A stretch of 34,931 bases of DNA, taken from contig JAGRAO010000007.1 in assembly GCA_020434565.1 (NCBI GenBank), forward strand, positions 1 through 34,931, in the 5' to 3' direction. The notes beneath the pieces are model-generated. The model saw only the letters and a list, made by a program, of their open reading frames with translations. It made no database searches and was not told where the DNA came from. Shown here piece by piece: positions 16,481-24,212 of the stretch. Within the stretch, counting starts at the first letter, position 1. Each line of letters begins with the position of its first letter. Source of the DNA: Bdellovibrionales bacterium. GTDB taxonomy: Bacteria; Bdellovibrionota_C; UBA2361; RFPC01. Position numbers and translations under genes: made by a program.

Positions 16481-17167
16481 ATGATGAAGATTTCAGATGC
16501 ACTTCGAACAGTCATCATGCAGAGCCCCTTTCTCCGATTTGGTCTCAGCAGGGGACTTCTCAACCTCTCCCAACTCGCCCGGTTCCTCCAACCCCTGATA
16601 GAGGCTCGGACAAAGAAGCATGTAAAGCCGAGTGCCATCCTCATGTCGCTTTCTCGACTTGCTCGAGGCGATGAATTTCAAGGTGAGGCTGATCCTGACC
16701 GCGGATTTGAAATTGGGGCTTTGAACGTGCACAGCGGACTTGTCGTTTATACATTTTATAAGAATTCAGACTCCCACAAGGCTGCGAATCAGGTATACCG
16801 CAAGATTCAGCACCGAGGGGGGTTCATTACTATCACCGAGGGGATCACGGAAATTACGATCATTACTGAGGATCGATTTGGGGAGCTCTTCAAAGAGGAC
16901 TTTGTAGAAAAGCCCAAGCATCACAATCAACGCATCGCATCATTGAGCGTGAAATTTCATCAGAGCTATGTGAACCAACCAGGGTTTCTGTACTCAATAC
17001 TTCAACAGATCACTCTTCAGGGGATTAACGTCGTTGAGGTCGCTTCGACGGCAACAGAATTTATTCTCTACCTCGAAGAGAGCGACGTTCAGCTTGCATT
17101 TGATACGTTGTACGGGACCTTCTCTTCTCGAGAGTCGCACAGGACTCGTATCCTCAACGAACTGTAA
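16481..17167 (+). CDS. ACT-domain protein
   Basis: The 228-residue product has a C-terminal ACT-like domain at about 150-225 (QSYVNQPGFLYSILQQITLQ, then GINVVEVASTATEFILYLEES), with the pattern of amino-acid-binding regulatory domains as in aspartokinase. A second, weaker beta-rich stretch lies at about 85-145 (LVVYTFYKN, FITITEGITEITIIT). The first 60 or so residues are helical and basic and might bind nucleic acid; I cannot assign them to a named helix-turn-helix family. No enzymatic domain is attached, so a regulatory or ligand-sensing role is inferred. There is no Shine-Dalgarno sequence before ATG 16481; a second ATG follows directly at 16484. It converges on the Yip1 gene with a 17-bp gap. 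Confidence 0.7.
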   Translation: MMKISDALRTVIMQSPFLRFGLSRGLLNLSQLARFLQPLIEARTKKHVKPSAILMSLSRLARGDEFQGEADPDRGFEIGALNVHSGLVVYTFYKNSDSHKAANQVYRKIQHRGGFITITEGITEITIITEDRFGELFKEDFVEKPKHHNQRIASLSVKFHQSYVNQPGFLYSILQQITLQGINVVEVASTATEFILYLEESDVQLAFDTLYGTFSSRESHRTRILNEL

Positions 17168-17184
17168 ACCGAATTCCGGAAAAA

Positions 17185-17976
17185 CTACTGTTGCCCAGTT
17201 ACCTTGCCAAGTATCTTTGCCGTGTCCTCGAGCTCCTTTGTATCAATAGAAATACCGCCGATGTTTAACTTCATGTTCTCATTATTCGGGGTAATAATCT
17301 GAGCTCCTGGAGAAGGTGAGAGAGCGGCTATAACGAGCTGAATCAGCGCTCCAGCAACGATAGAGAGAATAATCGAAACAGCGAAGAATCCATTCTTTCG
17401 CTCTTGAGGAACCTCGGTCATCACTCCAAAACCCTGAAAGAATGTATAAAAGCTGTAGAGGCCAAAGAGCATTCCAACAAAACCGAGAGCTGGGATGATA
17501 GAAAAAATACCGCCAACAAGAGAGGCAGTCATCGCGTACACAACGAGTTGAAGCGCGCGAGCGAACGAAATTGAAGATTGAAATCTTGGAGCAAGCTTCT
17601 CGATACAGAACGCGACAACTGCGGGCATGAGCAAGTACGAGAGATACATTGTGACCGCGATGCCAAGCCCACTTCCGACACCCCATTTAAGAGTAATGTT
17701 TGAGAGGGGGACTGAAACTCCAATAAAAACCATTCCGAGATAGCTCGCGATGACTGGGAGAGCAGCGAGTGGAATAAGGTAGTTTTGGTAGAGTGACTTT
17801 GGATCGGGATTCTCTTGCAGAATAATCTGGCTCCAAACTCCCTTCGGATCTTTCAATATTGCAAGTGCTCGGTCTTTCACAAAATCGATCGAAAAACCCT
17901 CTGGGGAATGACCGGGTTTTTGACTTGTTTGGCCTTGTTCGCTCCGAAATTCCATTTTTTCAGCCCCGTCTCCCAT
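17185..17976 (-). CDS. Yip1-family multi-pass membrane protein
   Basis: The 263-residue protein has a polar N-terminus, then the family-typical amphipathic segment FVKDRALAILKDPKGVW, followed by five hydrophobic segments at roughly 66-90, 98-122, 138-156, 158-180 and 197-220. This is the Yip1 (PF04893) layout. The C-terminal 40 residues are polar. Bacterial members sit in the inner membrane and have no established function. AAGGAG precedes the ATG by 8 bases, a strong start. It is downstream of the spoVR cluster in the same direction but separated by about 210 bp with a hairpin, so it is probably transcribed on its own. Confidence 0.8.
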   Translation of the reverse strand: MGDGAEKMEFRSEQGQTSQKPGHSPEGFSIDFVKDRALAILKDPKGVWSQIILQENPDPKSLYQNYLIPLAALPVIASYLGMVFIGVSVPLSNITLKWGVGSGLGIAVTMYLSYLLMPAVVAFCIEKLAPRFQSSISFARALQLVVYAMTASLVGGIFSIIPALGFVGMLFGLYSFYTFFQGFGVMTEVPQERKNGFFAVSIILSIVAGALIQLVIAALSPSPGAQIITPNNENMKLNIGGISIDTKELEDTAKILGKVTGQQ

Positions 17977-18154
17977 GTCCTGCTCCTTTCATTGAGTTGG
18001 CTTCCTTTTAACCAAAATTACTTTCTGGTCGGTCGCCGATCGCAGAGACTAGCTGGATAGCTTTGAAATTTAAAGCAGTTTTGTCACCTTACCCCTATTC
18101 GCTGGCAAGGAGGATGTGTTTTCAAGCACTTCAGGGAGCTCCTTTCGAGCCCAG

Positions 18155-18176
18155 ATCCTGGGCGAAAAGCCAGGAT
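18155..18176 (-). terminator. Possible hairpin at the end of the prkA-spoVR operon
   Basis: ATCCTGG (18155-18161) and CCAGGAT (18170-18176) form a perfect 7-bp stem with an 8-base loop, 11 bases after the stop of the small membrane-protein gene. No T-run follows on the minus strand, so it may be an RNA 3'-end protecting hairpin or a factor-dependent end rather than an intrinsic terminator. Confidence 0.35.
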
Positions 18177-18186
18177 GAGCGCACTT

Positions 18187-18423
18187 TCACCCAGAGTTCG
18201 ACTCGTCACCGTCTCGGTGTGAGTACGGATTCTCGGTTTCCCGAAAGATAAGGTCGCGGGCGAAAAGAGAGCTAACATAAACGAGAAAGGCTCCCAGTAT
18301 GGCATTAAAAAATTTCCACGCGGCAAAGCCGTTTAGGACGATCATTCCGATGTGAAGGCCAAGAACTGTGCCGCCGAGTGCAGCCCAGAAGACCACTTTG
18401 TTTCCTTGTGAAAAGAAGGTCAC
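18187..18423 (-). CDS. Small two-helix membrane protein, last gene of the spoVR cluster
   Basis: This 78-residue frame starts at GTG 18423, with GGAG nine bases upstream, only 15 bp after the spoVR stop codon. Two hydrophobic segments (about 9-30, VVFWAALGGTVLGLHIGMIV; and 35-55, AWKFFNAILGAFLVYVSSLF) are followed by a charged tail (ENPYSHRDGDESNSG). I do not recognise a family. Position and spacing put it in the prkA-yeaH-spoVR transcript, so it may act at the membrane in the same stress response, which is inference from context only. Confidence 0.65.
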   Translation of the reverse strand: MTFFSQGNKVVFWAALGGTVLGLHIGMIVLNGFAAWKFFNAILGAFLVYVSSLFARDLIFRETENPYSHRDGDESNSG

Positions 18424-18438
18424 GGAGCGTTTCTCCGA

Positions 18439-19896
18439 CTACGGTTTTTCAATTTTGAGCGAGTCACCTGAGATCTTGAGGAGCGAAGGTTTTTCATTGA
18501 GGAGAGTTTCCAGCACTACTTCTCGACCCCACAAGGCTTTTGCGTGCTTAAGAGATTGTTCAGCATATTCCAACTGTAAGTCTCTGCCATCGTGATAGTG
18601 CTTGAGGTACAGCGTTCGCTTGGATCCGAAGTCCGCATCTTCGACTTTAATCACAGGAAGCGACGCCGAGCCAACACTTCGAATGAGAGTTTCTTTTACC
18701 TGAAGCCAGTTCTCTTCGTCAGCGACTTTGGTAATGATTCGCTCTTTTCCGCGCTTCTCATGTTGGAAAAGCTCTAGCTCCCTCATGATGTCTACTGTCA
18801 GAAATCGCCTGAGAAAGGATGTGTCTCTGTCAGATTCTCGGACTTCAAAGATTTTTTTTCTTCCAGGAGTTTCATTCTCTGGGATCGAACCCAAGTTCGC
18901 TGGGGGAGTATCGTCGGTATACTCTCGCCCAGTGTCTCCTTCGTTCCACCTTCTCTCAATATCGTGCCAAATAACAAACCCGAGGTGATATGGGTTGAGT
19001 CCACCCGGAGTCGGTCGCAAAACTTGATTGTGGCGGACAAGGAATTCGAGGTGGAAGCCATCTCCGAGATCAAGTTCGCGGAGAATTTTATAATGCCAAT
19101 AGCTTGCCCACCCCTCGTTCATAATCTTTGTTTCCATCTGGGGGATAAAATAGCGCGTCTCCTCGTCGGCGATATGCAGCAGATCCCGCTGCCATTCGCC
19201 GAGGTATGGATTGTATCGCGCAATGAACTCAAGCAGGTTCTCTTCCGGCTCAAGGGGAACTCGAGACAGATCTGGCGGGGTATACTCTTTCTTTGGGTGG
19301 ATTTCTCTCCACGGATCTTCTGGGTGTTGCGCCTGCTCCCATTTTCTGAGCCGAAGCTCGGGTTGCGAAAGCTTCTTAATCGCCATGTTCCGAGTACGTT
19401 GAAACGAGAGGGCGTGAGCGTGATCGAGAATGCTTTCGACTCCCTCAATTCCGATGGACGGGTCTTCGATATACGAGTCGACGCGTCGACCGTGACTCTT
19501 AAACATCTCGACGGTGTACTGCGCATCGATATTTGACGTAAACGTAAAATTGTTTGCGAAAAAGTCGTTGTGACCGTAGACGTGCGCCATTGTGAGAATC
19601 TGGAGCAAGTCGGTATTGTCTCGCATGAGGTAGGCGATACACGGATTGGAGTTGATCACCATCTCGTACGGCAAACCTGAGACGCCGTAATCATAGAGTG
19701 TTTTCTGTTTTTCAAATGATTTTCCAAACGACCAGTGAGCGTATCTGGAGGGCATCCCAGAATACGCCATATACCCAAGCATCTCATTGTGATCGCACAC
19801 CTCGAACTCTTGTGGATAACAATTGAGTTGGTATTTCTCGACGAGTTCGAGAATCTTGTCATCCCATTCCTGAAGTTGCTCAAGGGTAAGACTCAT
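18439..19896 (-). CDS. spoVR: SpoVR family protein
   Basis: The 485-residue sequence matches SpoVR/YcgB proteins along its length: GYMAYSGMPSRYAHWSFGKSF, NTDLLQILTMAHVYGHNDFF, a long His/Glu-rich core, MNEGWASYWHYKILRELDL, and NPYHLGFVIWHDIERRW. In Bacillus the protein takes part in spore cortex formation. In Gram-negative bacteria its homologue is encoded with PrkA and YeaH or expressed with them in stationary phase; its biochemical activity is unknown. The conserved H-x-H-N and E-x-W-x-x-Y-W-H motifs suggest a metal site, but this is inference. Start supported by GGATAGGAAG just upstream. The gap to yeaH is 10 bp and to the small membrane-protein gene 15 bp, so one operon is likely. Confidence 0.95.
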   Translation of the reverse strand: MSLTLEQLQEWDDKILELVEKYQLNCYPQEFEVCDHNEMLGYMAYSGMPSRYAHWSFGKSFEKQKTLYDYGVSGLPYEMVINSNPCIAYLMRDNTDLLQILTMAHVYGHNDFFANNFTFTSNIDAQYTVEMFKSHGRRVDSYIEDPSIGIEGVESILDHAHALSFQRTRNMAIKKLSQPELRLRKWEQAQHPEDPWREIHPKKEYTPPDLSRVPLEPEENLLEFIARYNPYLGEWQRDLLHIADEETRYFIPQMETKIMNEGWASYWHYKILRELDLGDGFHLEFLVRHNQVLRPTPGGLNPYHLGFVIWHDIERRWNEGDTGREYTDDTPPANLGSIPENETPGRKKIFEVRESDRDTSFLRRFLTVDIMRELELFQHEKRGKERIITKVADEENWLQVKETLIRSVGSASLPVIKVEDADFGSKRTLYLKHYHDGRDLQLEYAEQSLKHAKALWGREVVLETLLNEKPSLLKISGDSLKIEKP

Positions 19897-19906
19897 ACTT
19901 CCTATC

Positions 19907-21148
19907 CTAAGAAGTTACCGATGCGGCTCCTTCGCTACTCGTTGTTCCCGGAGTAACGTTGAGCGGACTCGTCTTGTCTTTCGTTAAAAAGCTCTTAAAT
20001 GCTGGCCAGAGATCCTCTTTCTTTTCAATGACAAGCATCTGAAAATTATCGCGGTCTATCTTTGAGAAGACATCAAGCATACTGCCGGAATAGTAAGCGC
20101 TGCCCGAAGGCTTGATCTCCCCATATCCAAAGAGGTTGCAAACGTCACACAGCTGTTCAGCTGCCTGGATTGCGCGATCGTTGTCAGAGTAAAAGTTGTC
20201 ACCGTCGGAACAGTGAAACGCATACACGTTCCACAGTGAGGGGTGGTAACGGTCTTCGATAATATCGAGCGCTTTTTTGTATCCGGATGAAATGTACGTT
20301 CCCCCAGACTCAACTTTATGGAAGAACTCCATCTCAGTAACTTCTTTTGCTTCAGTATGGTGAGCGATAAAAACGACTTCGACGTTCTGGTACTTCTGCC
20401 GGACAAATTGGTACAGGAGAAAGTAAAAACTCCGAGCAAGATACTTTTTCACAGTTCCCATCGAGCCCGAGGTGTCCATGATGCAGAAAACCACAGCATT
20501 CGATACTTCACGAGTCGTAGGAGCGATATGAAAATAGCGGAGATCATCCTTATGGAAAGGAAATTCGCCTTTCTTTGAAGAGTCCTGGGTACCTTCTTCT
20601 TCGTCTATTCGGTCTGATGCAAGCTGCCGGCGAATGCGGTTTTTCGCCGAAGCCTTTTTGTTGAGACGCGGCCGAATGCCGGCAGTTCGAATTCCTTTTC
20701 GTTTCATGGCGTGCTCAGAAACGATCTGCCGCATCGCTTTCTTTTCAAGCTCCGGGAGTTCGAGATCGTCGAACATGATCGAGAGCAGTTCCTCAAGAGT
20801 GACATCCGTCTCAATTGCGTCGACCCCCGGCTGATCTCCTCCTCCCTGTCCGACAGAGGGAGATCCCTGTTCGGCTGGGCCGATGACGTCGCCCGGCTTT
20901 TGATCGCCATTCCCTTGCGCGACCCCTGGGGCGTTCTCGCCATAGATAAAGCGATATTCCTTTATCGAGCGAATAGGGATCTTAATGATCTTGTCTTTAT
21001 CGCGCCCGATAATCGACTCTTCCGACAAGATATCGGCGATGTTGTCTCGAATAGAGTCTTTAATCTTTTGGCGGTGACGAGCCCTATCTCGAGCGCTCCT
21101 ATCAGAGCGTTGGCTGGTGGGAACGTATGGACGAAAGATTGTGCTCAT
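19907..21148 (-). CDS. yeaH: DUF444 / YeaH-YhbH family von Willebrand-like protein
   Basis: The product matches the YeaH/YhbH (DUF444) family, usually encoded beside prkA. Its N-terminus is basic (SDRSARDRARHRQKIKDSIRD) and is followed by a Gly/Gln-rich linker and the helical segment LEELLSIMFDDLELPELEK. A von Willebrand A-like domain carries the MIDAS motif DTSGSMG (residues 225-231). I chose ATG 21148 (413 residues) because AGAGGAGT lies at 21151-21158 and the family starts close to this point; a longer GTG start at 21178 would lie inside the loop of the hairpin between prkA and yeaH. The protein is thought to work with the PrkA kinase in stationary-phase and nutrient-stress responses; the mechanism is not known. 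Confidence 0.93.
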   Translation of the reverse strand: MSTIFRPYVPTSQRSDRSARDRARHRQKIKDSIRDNIADILSEESIIGRDKDKIIKIPIRSIKEYRFIYGENAPGVAQGNGDQKPGDVIGPAEQGSPSVGQGGGDQPGVDAIETDVTLEELLSIMFDDLELPELEKKAMRQIVSEHAMKRKGIRTAGIRPRLNKKASAKNRIRRQLASDRIDEEEGTQDSSKKGEFPFHKDDLRYFHIAPTTREVSNAVVFCIMDTSGSMGTVKKYLARSFYFLLYQFVRQKYQNVEVVFIAHHTEAKEVTEMEFFHKVESGGTYISSGYKKALDIIEDRYHPSLWNVYAFHCSDGDNFYSDNDRAIQAAEQLCDVCNLFGYGEIKPSGSAYYSGSMLDVFSKIDRDNFQMLVIEKKEDLWPAFKSFLTKDKTSPLNVTPGTTSSEGAASVTS

Positions 21149-21160
21149 GAACTCCTCTGA

Positions 21161-21195
21161 TATCCAAGAGAGGACCACGCGATCCTCTCTGGATA
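21161..21195 (-). promoter_or_regulatory. Strong intercistronic hairpin between prkA and yeaH
   Basis: TATCCAAGAGAGGA (21161-21174) pairs with TCCTCTCTGGATA (21183-21195): 13 bp with one bulged A and an 8-base loop. It stands between the prkA stop (21209) and the yeaH ribosome binding site (21151-21158), with only two bases between stem and RBS. No T-run follows. It could tune translation of yeaH, stop 3'-5' decay or mark a processing site. Confidence 0.7.
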
Positions 21196-21208
21196 ATCAT
21201 TGTTCGCG

Positions 21209-23137
21209 TTAGTCCTTCCACAGGTTGTTTGCGGCGTACTTAAGAATGGTATCAACACAAGCAGCGGGATAGCCGTTTTTAATGAGCTGCTCAACCATGC
21301 GCTCGTACTTCTCGCTCTGTTCTTGATCTCGAGTTCGCGCTTTCGTGATGATCCGAGAAACGTCTCGCACGCTTGACATAAGCTTCTTTTCAATTGCTTC
21401 TTTGAGAGGTTCGTAACTCTCGTAACTGATCTTTTCGCCCTTGCGGCTTACTGACCAGAGGTATGCGATCACTTCTTGGCGGAATCCATCACTTGCAGTT
21501 CCAATAATGGCGATCTGCTCTTCGATGGATTTCATGAACGCCTCATCGGGTTCGAGATCTTCACCAGTGTTACGATCCTTGAACTTCTTCTTATTCACAT
21601 AAGCCTCGGCGTGATCGAGATAGTTCTGGAAGAGCGACTCTGCCTGCTCTTGATAAGAGTAAACGAAAGCCTTCGTGATCTCTTTCTCGAGGATTTCGAG
21701 ATACTCTTTGTGAAGAGTGTCTTGGAGAAACTCGAGGTACTGCTTTCGCACATCGTCTGCCATATCACTCGCTTTTACCATTTGCACGAGGGCTTCTCGA
21801 ACATTCAGCGGGTGGATACAGTTGTCTTGAATATTATCAGAAAGAGCGTTGTCGAGCGCTTTCATGATGAAACGAGTGGAGATACCGGTCATCCCTTCGT
21901 CTTTCGCTTCCTCTCTGAGCTCGACGACATCGATCTTCTTTGTTTTTCCTTTCTCAACGACCTCTTCTCCGTTATACAGTTTGAGTTTCGTCAAGAGATC
22001 GCATTTGTTTGTTGCTTGAAGGCGGCTCAAAATCGCAAACATCGATGCAATTTCAAGGGTGTGAGGAGCGATGTCAGCCGTGAAGCGAGATTGCCGAATG
22101 ATCTTTTTATAGATCTTTACCTCTTCAGAGAGCCTTAAGTTGTAAGGAACTTTAACCGTGACGATACGGTCGAGAATCGCTTCGTTCGCGTGGTCACTCT
22201 TAAACTTTTTCCACTCAGCTTCGTTCGAATGCGCCAAGATGCATGTGTCGACATAGATCATTCCGTGACGACCGGGAGCAGGGATGTGTTTTTCCTGAGT
22301 CGCTGTGATCATCGCATGGAGATACTCAGTTTCGTTCTTGAACACCTCAATGAATTCCACCATCCCACGGTTCCCGACGTTGAGCGCTCCTGAGAGGTCC
22401 AACACCAGCGGATCGCCTTCGGAATACTTATGGAGTTTCGAAATGTCTTCTCCCCCAACGAGAACACTGGTGTCCTGGTTGTTTGGGTCAACCGGAGGTA
22501 CGACACCCACTCCACGACGGGCACGAACGCTGAATTCGTAAGTTCGAACCGGCATCTCTTCCCAGTGGCCTTGGAATTCAGTTTTTAATCGGTACCGAGT
22601 AATCGGGTTAAGATCTCCCTCGATTTCTACCCCGAGCATCTTGCTGAACTCTTTGCGGAGGTGGCGAGGAATAAGATGGAGCGGCTCCCCGAGCATCGGA
22701 TCGTCTTCAATCGCGTAAAAAGGCGGGAGGAGTTCAAGTCCACGCTTTATCGCTTCAACGAGGGAGCTTTTCCCCGATCCTACCGGACCAACAAGAAAGA
22801 GCACTTGGCGGCTCTCTTCTCCTTTGAGGGATGCCGAGTGAAAGTACCGAACGATCTCGCTGACCGTTTGGTGCATCCCGTAAAAATCTTCTTTAAAAAA
22901 GTTGTACTCTCGCAGCGTCTCCTTCTTGTAGAGGCGCTGGAGTTTTGGATCATCCTCTAGGTTGATCTCGGTTACGCCGGGTTCCATCAGCATGTCGTAG
23001 ATGCGACGGTGGGAAAGTTTCGCAATCGATGGATCTTCCCGTACCAGTTCGAGATATTCGAGCATCGTTCCACGCCAACGCTCTTTCTGTCTCTTTTCTC
23101 GATCTTGGGTGATAAGTTTTTGAAAATCGTCTGTCAT
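21209..23137 (-). CDS. prkA: PrkA family serine protein kinase / AAA ATPase
   Basis: The 642-residue sequence is a full-length PrkA (YeaG) protein. An N-terminal AAA-like domain contains the P-loop GPVGSGKSS at 117-125 in the context RQVLFLVGPVGSGKSSLVEA. It is followed by PrkA-typical segments (GEPLHLIPRHLRKEF, RRGVGVVPPVDPNNQDTSVL, DLSGALNVGNRGMVEFIEVFKNE split across the centre) and a C-terminal helical part formerly annotated as the kinase-like domain. PrkA has been reported as a serine kinase and, in Bacillus, an ATP-dependent protease active in sporulation; in enterics it acts in nitrogen starvation and stationary phase with YeaH. GGAG lies 3 bases before ATG 23137. It is the first gene of the minus-strand cluster with yeaH and spoVR downstream. 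Confidence 0.96.
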   Translation of the reverse strand: MTDDFQKLITQDREKRQKERWRGTMLEYLELVREDPSIAKLSHRRIYDMLMEPGVTEINLEDDPKLQRLYKKETLREYNFFKEDFYGMHQTVSEIVRYFHSASLKGEESRQVLFLVGPVGSGKSSLVEAIKRGLELLPPFYAIEDDPMLGEPLHLIPRHLRKEFSKMLGVEIEGDLNPITRYRLKTEFQGHWEEMPVRTYEFSVRARRGVGVVPPVDPNNQDTSVLVGGEDISKLHKYSEGDPLVLDLSGALNVGNRGMVEFIEVFKNETEYLHAMITATQEKHIPAPGRHGMIYVDTCILAHSNEAEWKKFKSDHANEAILDRIVTVKVPYNLRLSEEVKIYKKIIRQSRFTADIAPHTLEIASMFAILSRLQATNKCDLLTKLKLYNGEEVVEKGKTKKIDVVELREEAKDEGMTGISTRFIMKALDNALSDNIQDNCIHPLNVREALVQMVKASDMADDVRKQYLEFLQDTLHKEYLEILEKEITKAFVYSYQEQAESLFQNYLDHAEAYVNKKKFKDRNTGEDLEPDEAFMKSIEEQIAIIGTASDGFRQEVIAYLWSVSRKGEKISYESYEPLKEAIEKKLMSSVRDVSRIITKARTRDQEQSEKYERMVEQLIKNGYPAACVDTILKYAANNLWKD

Positions 23138-23462
23138 ACTCTCCGTCCGGCAAGTTGATCTTGTTACAAATAACTGTAGCGAACTCGAGCTAAACTCAGC
23201 AACGAGTTTTCCCCCAGCAGAAGTGCACTGCTCTCAAATACCACCAAGCAAAAAGAGGTCACTGAGCAAGAAACGGAACGCTATGAGCGACGGTTCTTGA
23301 GATGGACCTCTTCTTGTCACTCTTTAGGATGAACTCGATCCCAGAAGGGATTGGTAAAACGGCAAGAAATGCTCCCTTATGCCCCTAGAAACACTGTTCC
23401 GAGATAGAAAACGTGTTCTAGAACTCTAGATTCGATATGGAATAAAGTGAGATGCCGTTCAA
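23138..23462 (-). promoter_or_regulatory. Upstream region of prkA with repeated operator-like motif
   Basis: No gene is seen in these 325 bp. On the plus strand GAAACACTGTTC (23388-23399) and GAAAACGTGTTC (23407-23418) are direct repeats matching at 9 of 12 bases, 19 bp apart, each preceded by TA(G). The second runs into the palindrome GTTCTAGAAC (23415-23424), and TCTAGA follows at 23425-23430. Nearer prkA, AGCAG/CTGCT (23216-23232) flank an AGTGCACT palindrome. I looked for a sigma-54 promoter (GG-N10-GC), as known for yeaGH of E. coli, and did not find a convincing one. The repeats look like binding sites for a regulator, identity unknown. Confidence 0.4.
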
Positions 23463-23717
23463 CTACTGAAGCTCAGGCGGATCAAAATCATCGTGGGCTG
23501 AGCGCTCCACTGAGAAGACGGTTCGTCCCTCCCAAGTATTCACTGAAAAGAGAGTCTTTCTTTCACTCCCCCCAATCGCCTTTGCACGATCGAAGAAATG
23601 AGGAGGAATGACACAGAAGGGGTAAGGAGTACGGTCAAAGTCGAGCTCGTAAACTTCCGTCTCGATTGATTCGCGGAGGGGCTTTTGAGGGGTTTTGGGG
23701 TCGCTCATCGCTCTCAT
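23463..23717 (-). CDS. Small hypothetical protein upstream of the prkA cluster
   Basis: An 84-residue frame ends at 23463 in the same direction as prkA. It may start at ATG 23717 or at the internal ATG 23708 (MSDPKTPQKPLRES); AAAGGA lies close upstream and fits the second start better. It has a charged N-terminus, then YELDFDRTPYPFCVIPPHFF and a beta-like part KTLFSVNTWEGRTVFSVERS, with an acidic end. It looks like a genuine small soluble protein, but I do not recognise a family. A 325-bp gap with regulatory repeats separates it from prkA, so co-transcription is uncertain. Confidence 0.55.
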   Translation of the reverse strand: MRAMSDPKTPQKPLRESIETEVYELDFDRTPYPFCVIPPHFFDRAKAIGGSERKTLFSVNTWEGRTVFSVERSAHDDFDPPELQ

Positions 23718-24054
23718 TATCCTTTGGCAGAACAGGTTTACAACATCTTCGGTGCGATCACTTCTCCAAACTACTTTCGAGGTACCGAGGGGCGATAGCC
23801 GTCACCAACCTCGTGACGCCTAAATCACCGTGTCCTCAACTGCACTTAGTAGGAAAACACCAAAAGAACCGAGTCAAAAAGAGCAAACGACTCAATCAGC
23901 AACGGGAAGGGATGATGTGAGGATAAAGAAGAGACCTTTGAATCCTCAGGTACTCGCTGCGTCGTCCGTTAAGAAAATTATACGGTCCGGGTTCTCCGTA
24001 TTCCACCTGATTTTTTGATTCCGTGTTCTCTGATTGATTTTTTGGGCTTACCCT

Positions 24055-24083
24055 TTGAAACCTTTTAGTTTCTTGCCTAGAAT
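24055..24083 (+). promoter_or_regulatory. Near-consensus purL-purF promoter
   Basis: TTGAAA (24055-24060), a 17-bp spacer and TAGAAT (24078-24083) each match the sigma-70 consensus at 5 of 6 positions. Transcription should start near 24090, giving a leader of about 120 bases before the purL ATG at 24213. Confidence 0.7.
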
Positions 24084-24095
24084 TCCCGTTCTACT

Positions 24096-24118
24096 CCGAG
24101 GAGCCAATCTGCCCTCGG
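24096..24118 (+). promoter_or_regulatory. Hairpin at the start of the purL leader
   Basis: CCGAGG (24096-24101) pairs with CCTCGG (24113-24118) around an 11-base loop; an overlapping alternative is GAGCC with GGCTC. It lies within a few bases of the predicted transcript start. It could affect stability or regulation of the purL-purF mRNA; no known riboswitch class fits. Confidence 0.35.
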
Positions 24119-24212
24119 GCTCGTTACGCTGCATGAGCGTCAGGTGTGTGGAGGGACTCTGGCCATTCTCGAAACACGAGGTACGAAAATTTCAGGGTAG
24201 GAAAGAAGTTGT

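Larger units (their letters stand above)
23718..24212 (+). other. Gene-free region before purL, with purL promoter and leader
   Basis: No convincing reading frame is present in these 495 bp. The left part (23718-24000) shows nothing recognisable beyond the presumed upstream region of the divergent small gene. The stretch 24008-24045 has two TGATTTTTTG-like tracts. The right part carries a promoter and a leader of about 120 bases for purL, described separately. I checked for a purine riboswitch core and did not see one. Confidence 0.5.

Noticed and set aside
21149-21178. Longer yeaH start at GTG 21178
   Set aside because: The GTG lies in the loop of the intercistronic hairpin and has no RBS, while ATG 21148 has AGAGGAGT just upstream.
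23138-23462. Sigma-54 promoter before prkA
   Set aside because: Expected from E. coli yeaGH, but no convincing GG-N10-GC element was seen.
23666-23920. 84-codon plus-strand frame overlapping the small gene before prkA
   Set aside because: It runs antisense to a better frame and its translation is basic and featureless.
24084-24212. Purine (guanine) riboswitch before purL
   Set aside because: The conserved three-way junction core was not found by eye.
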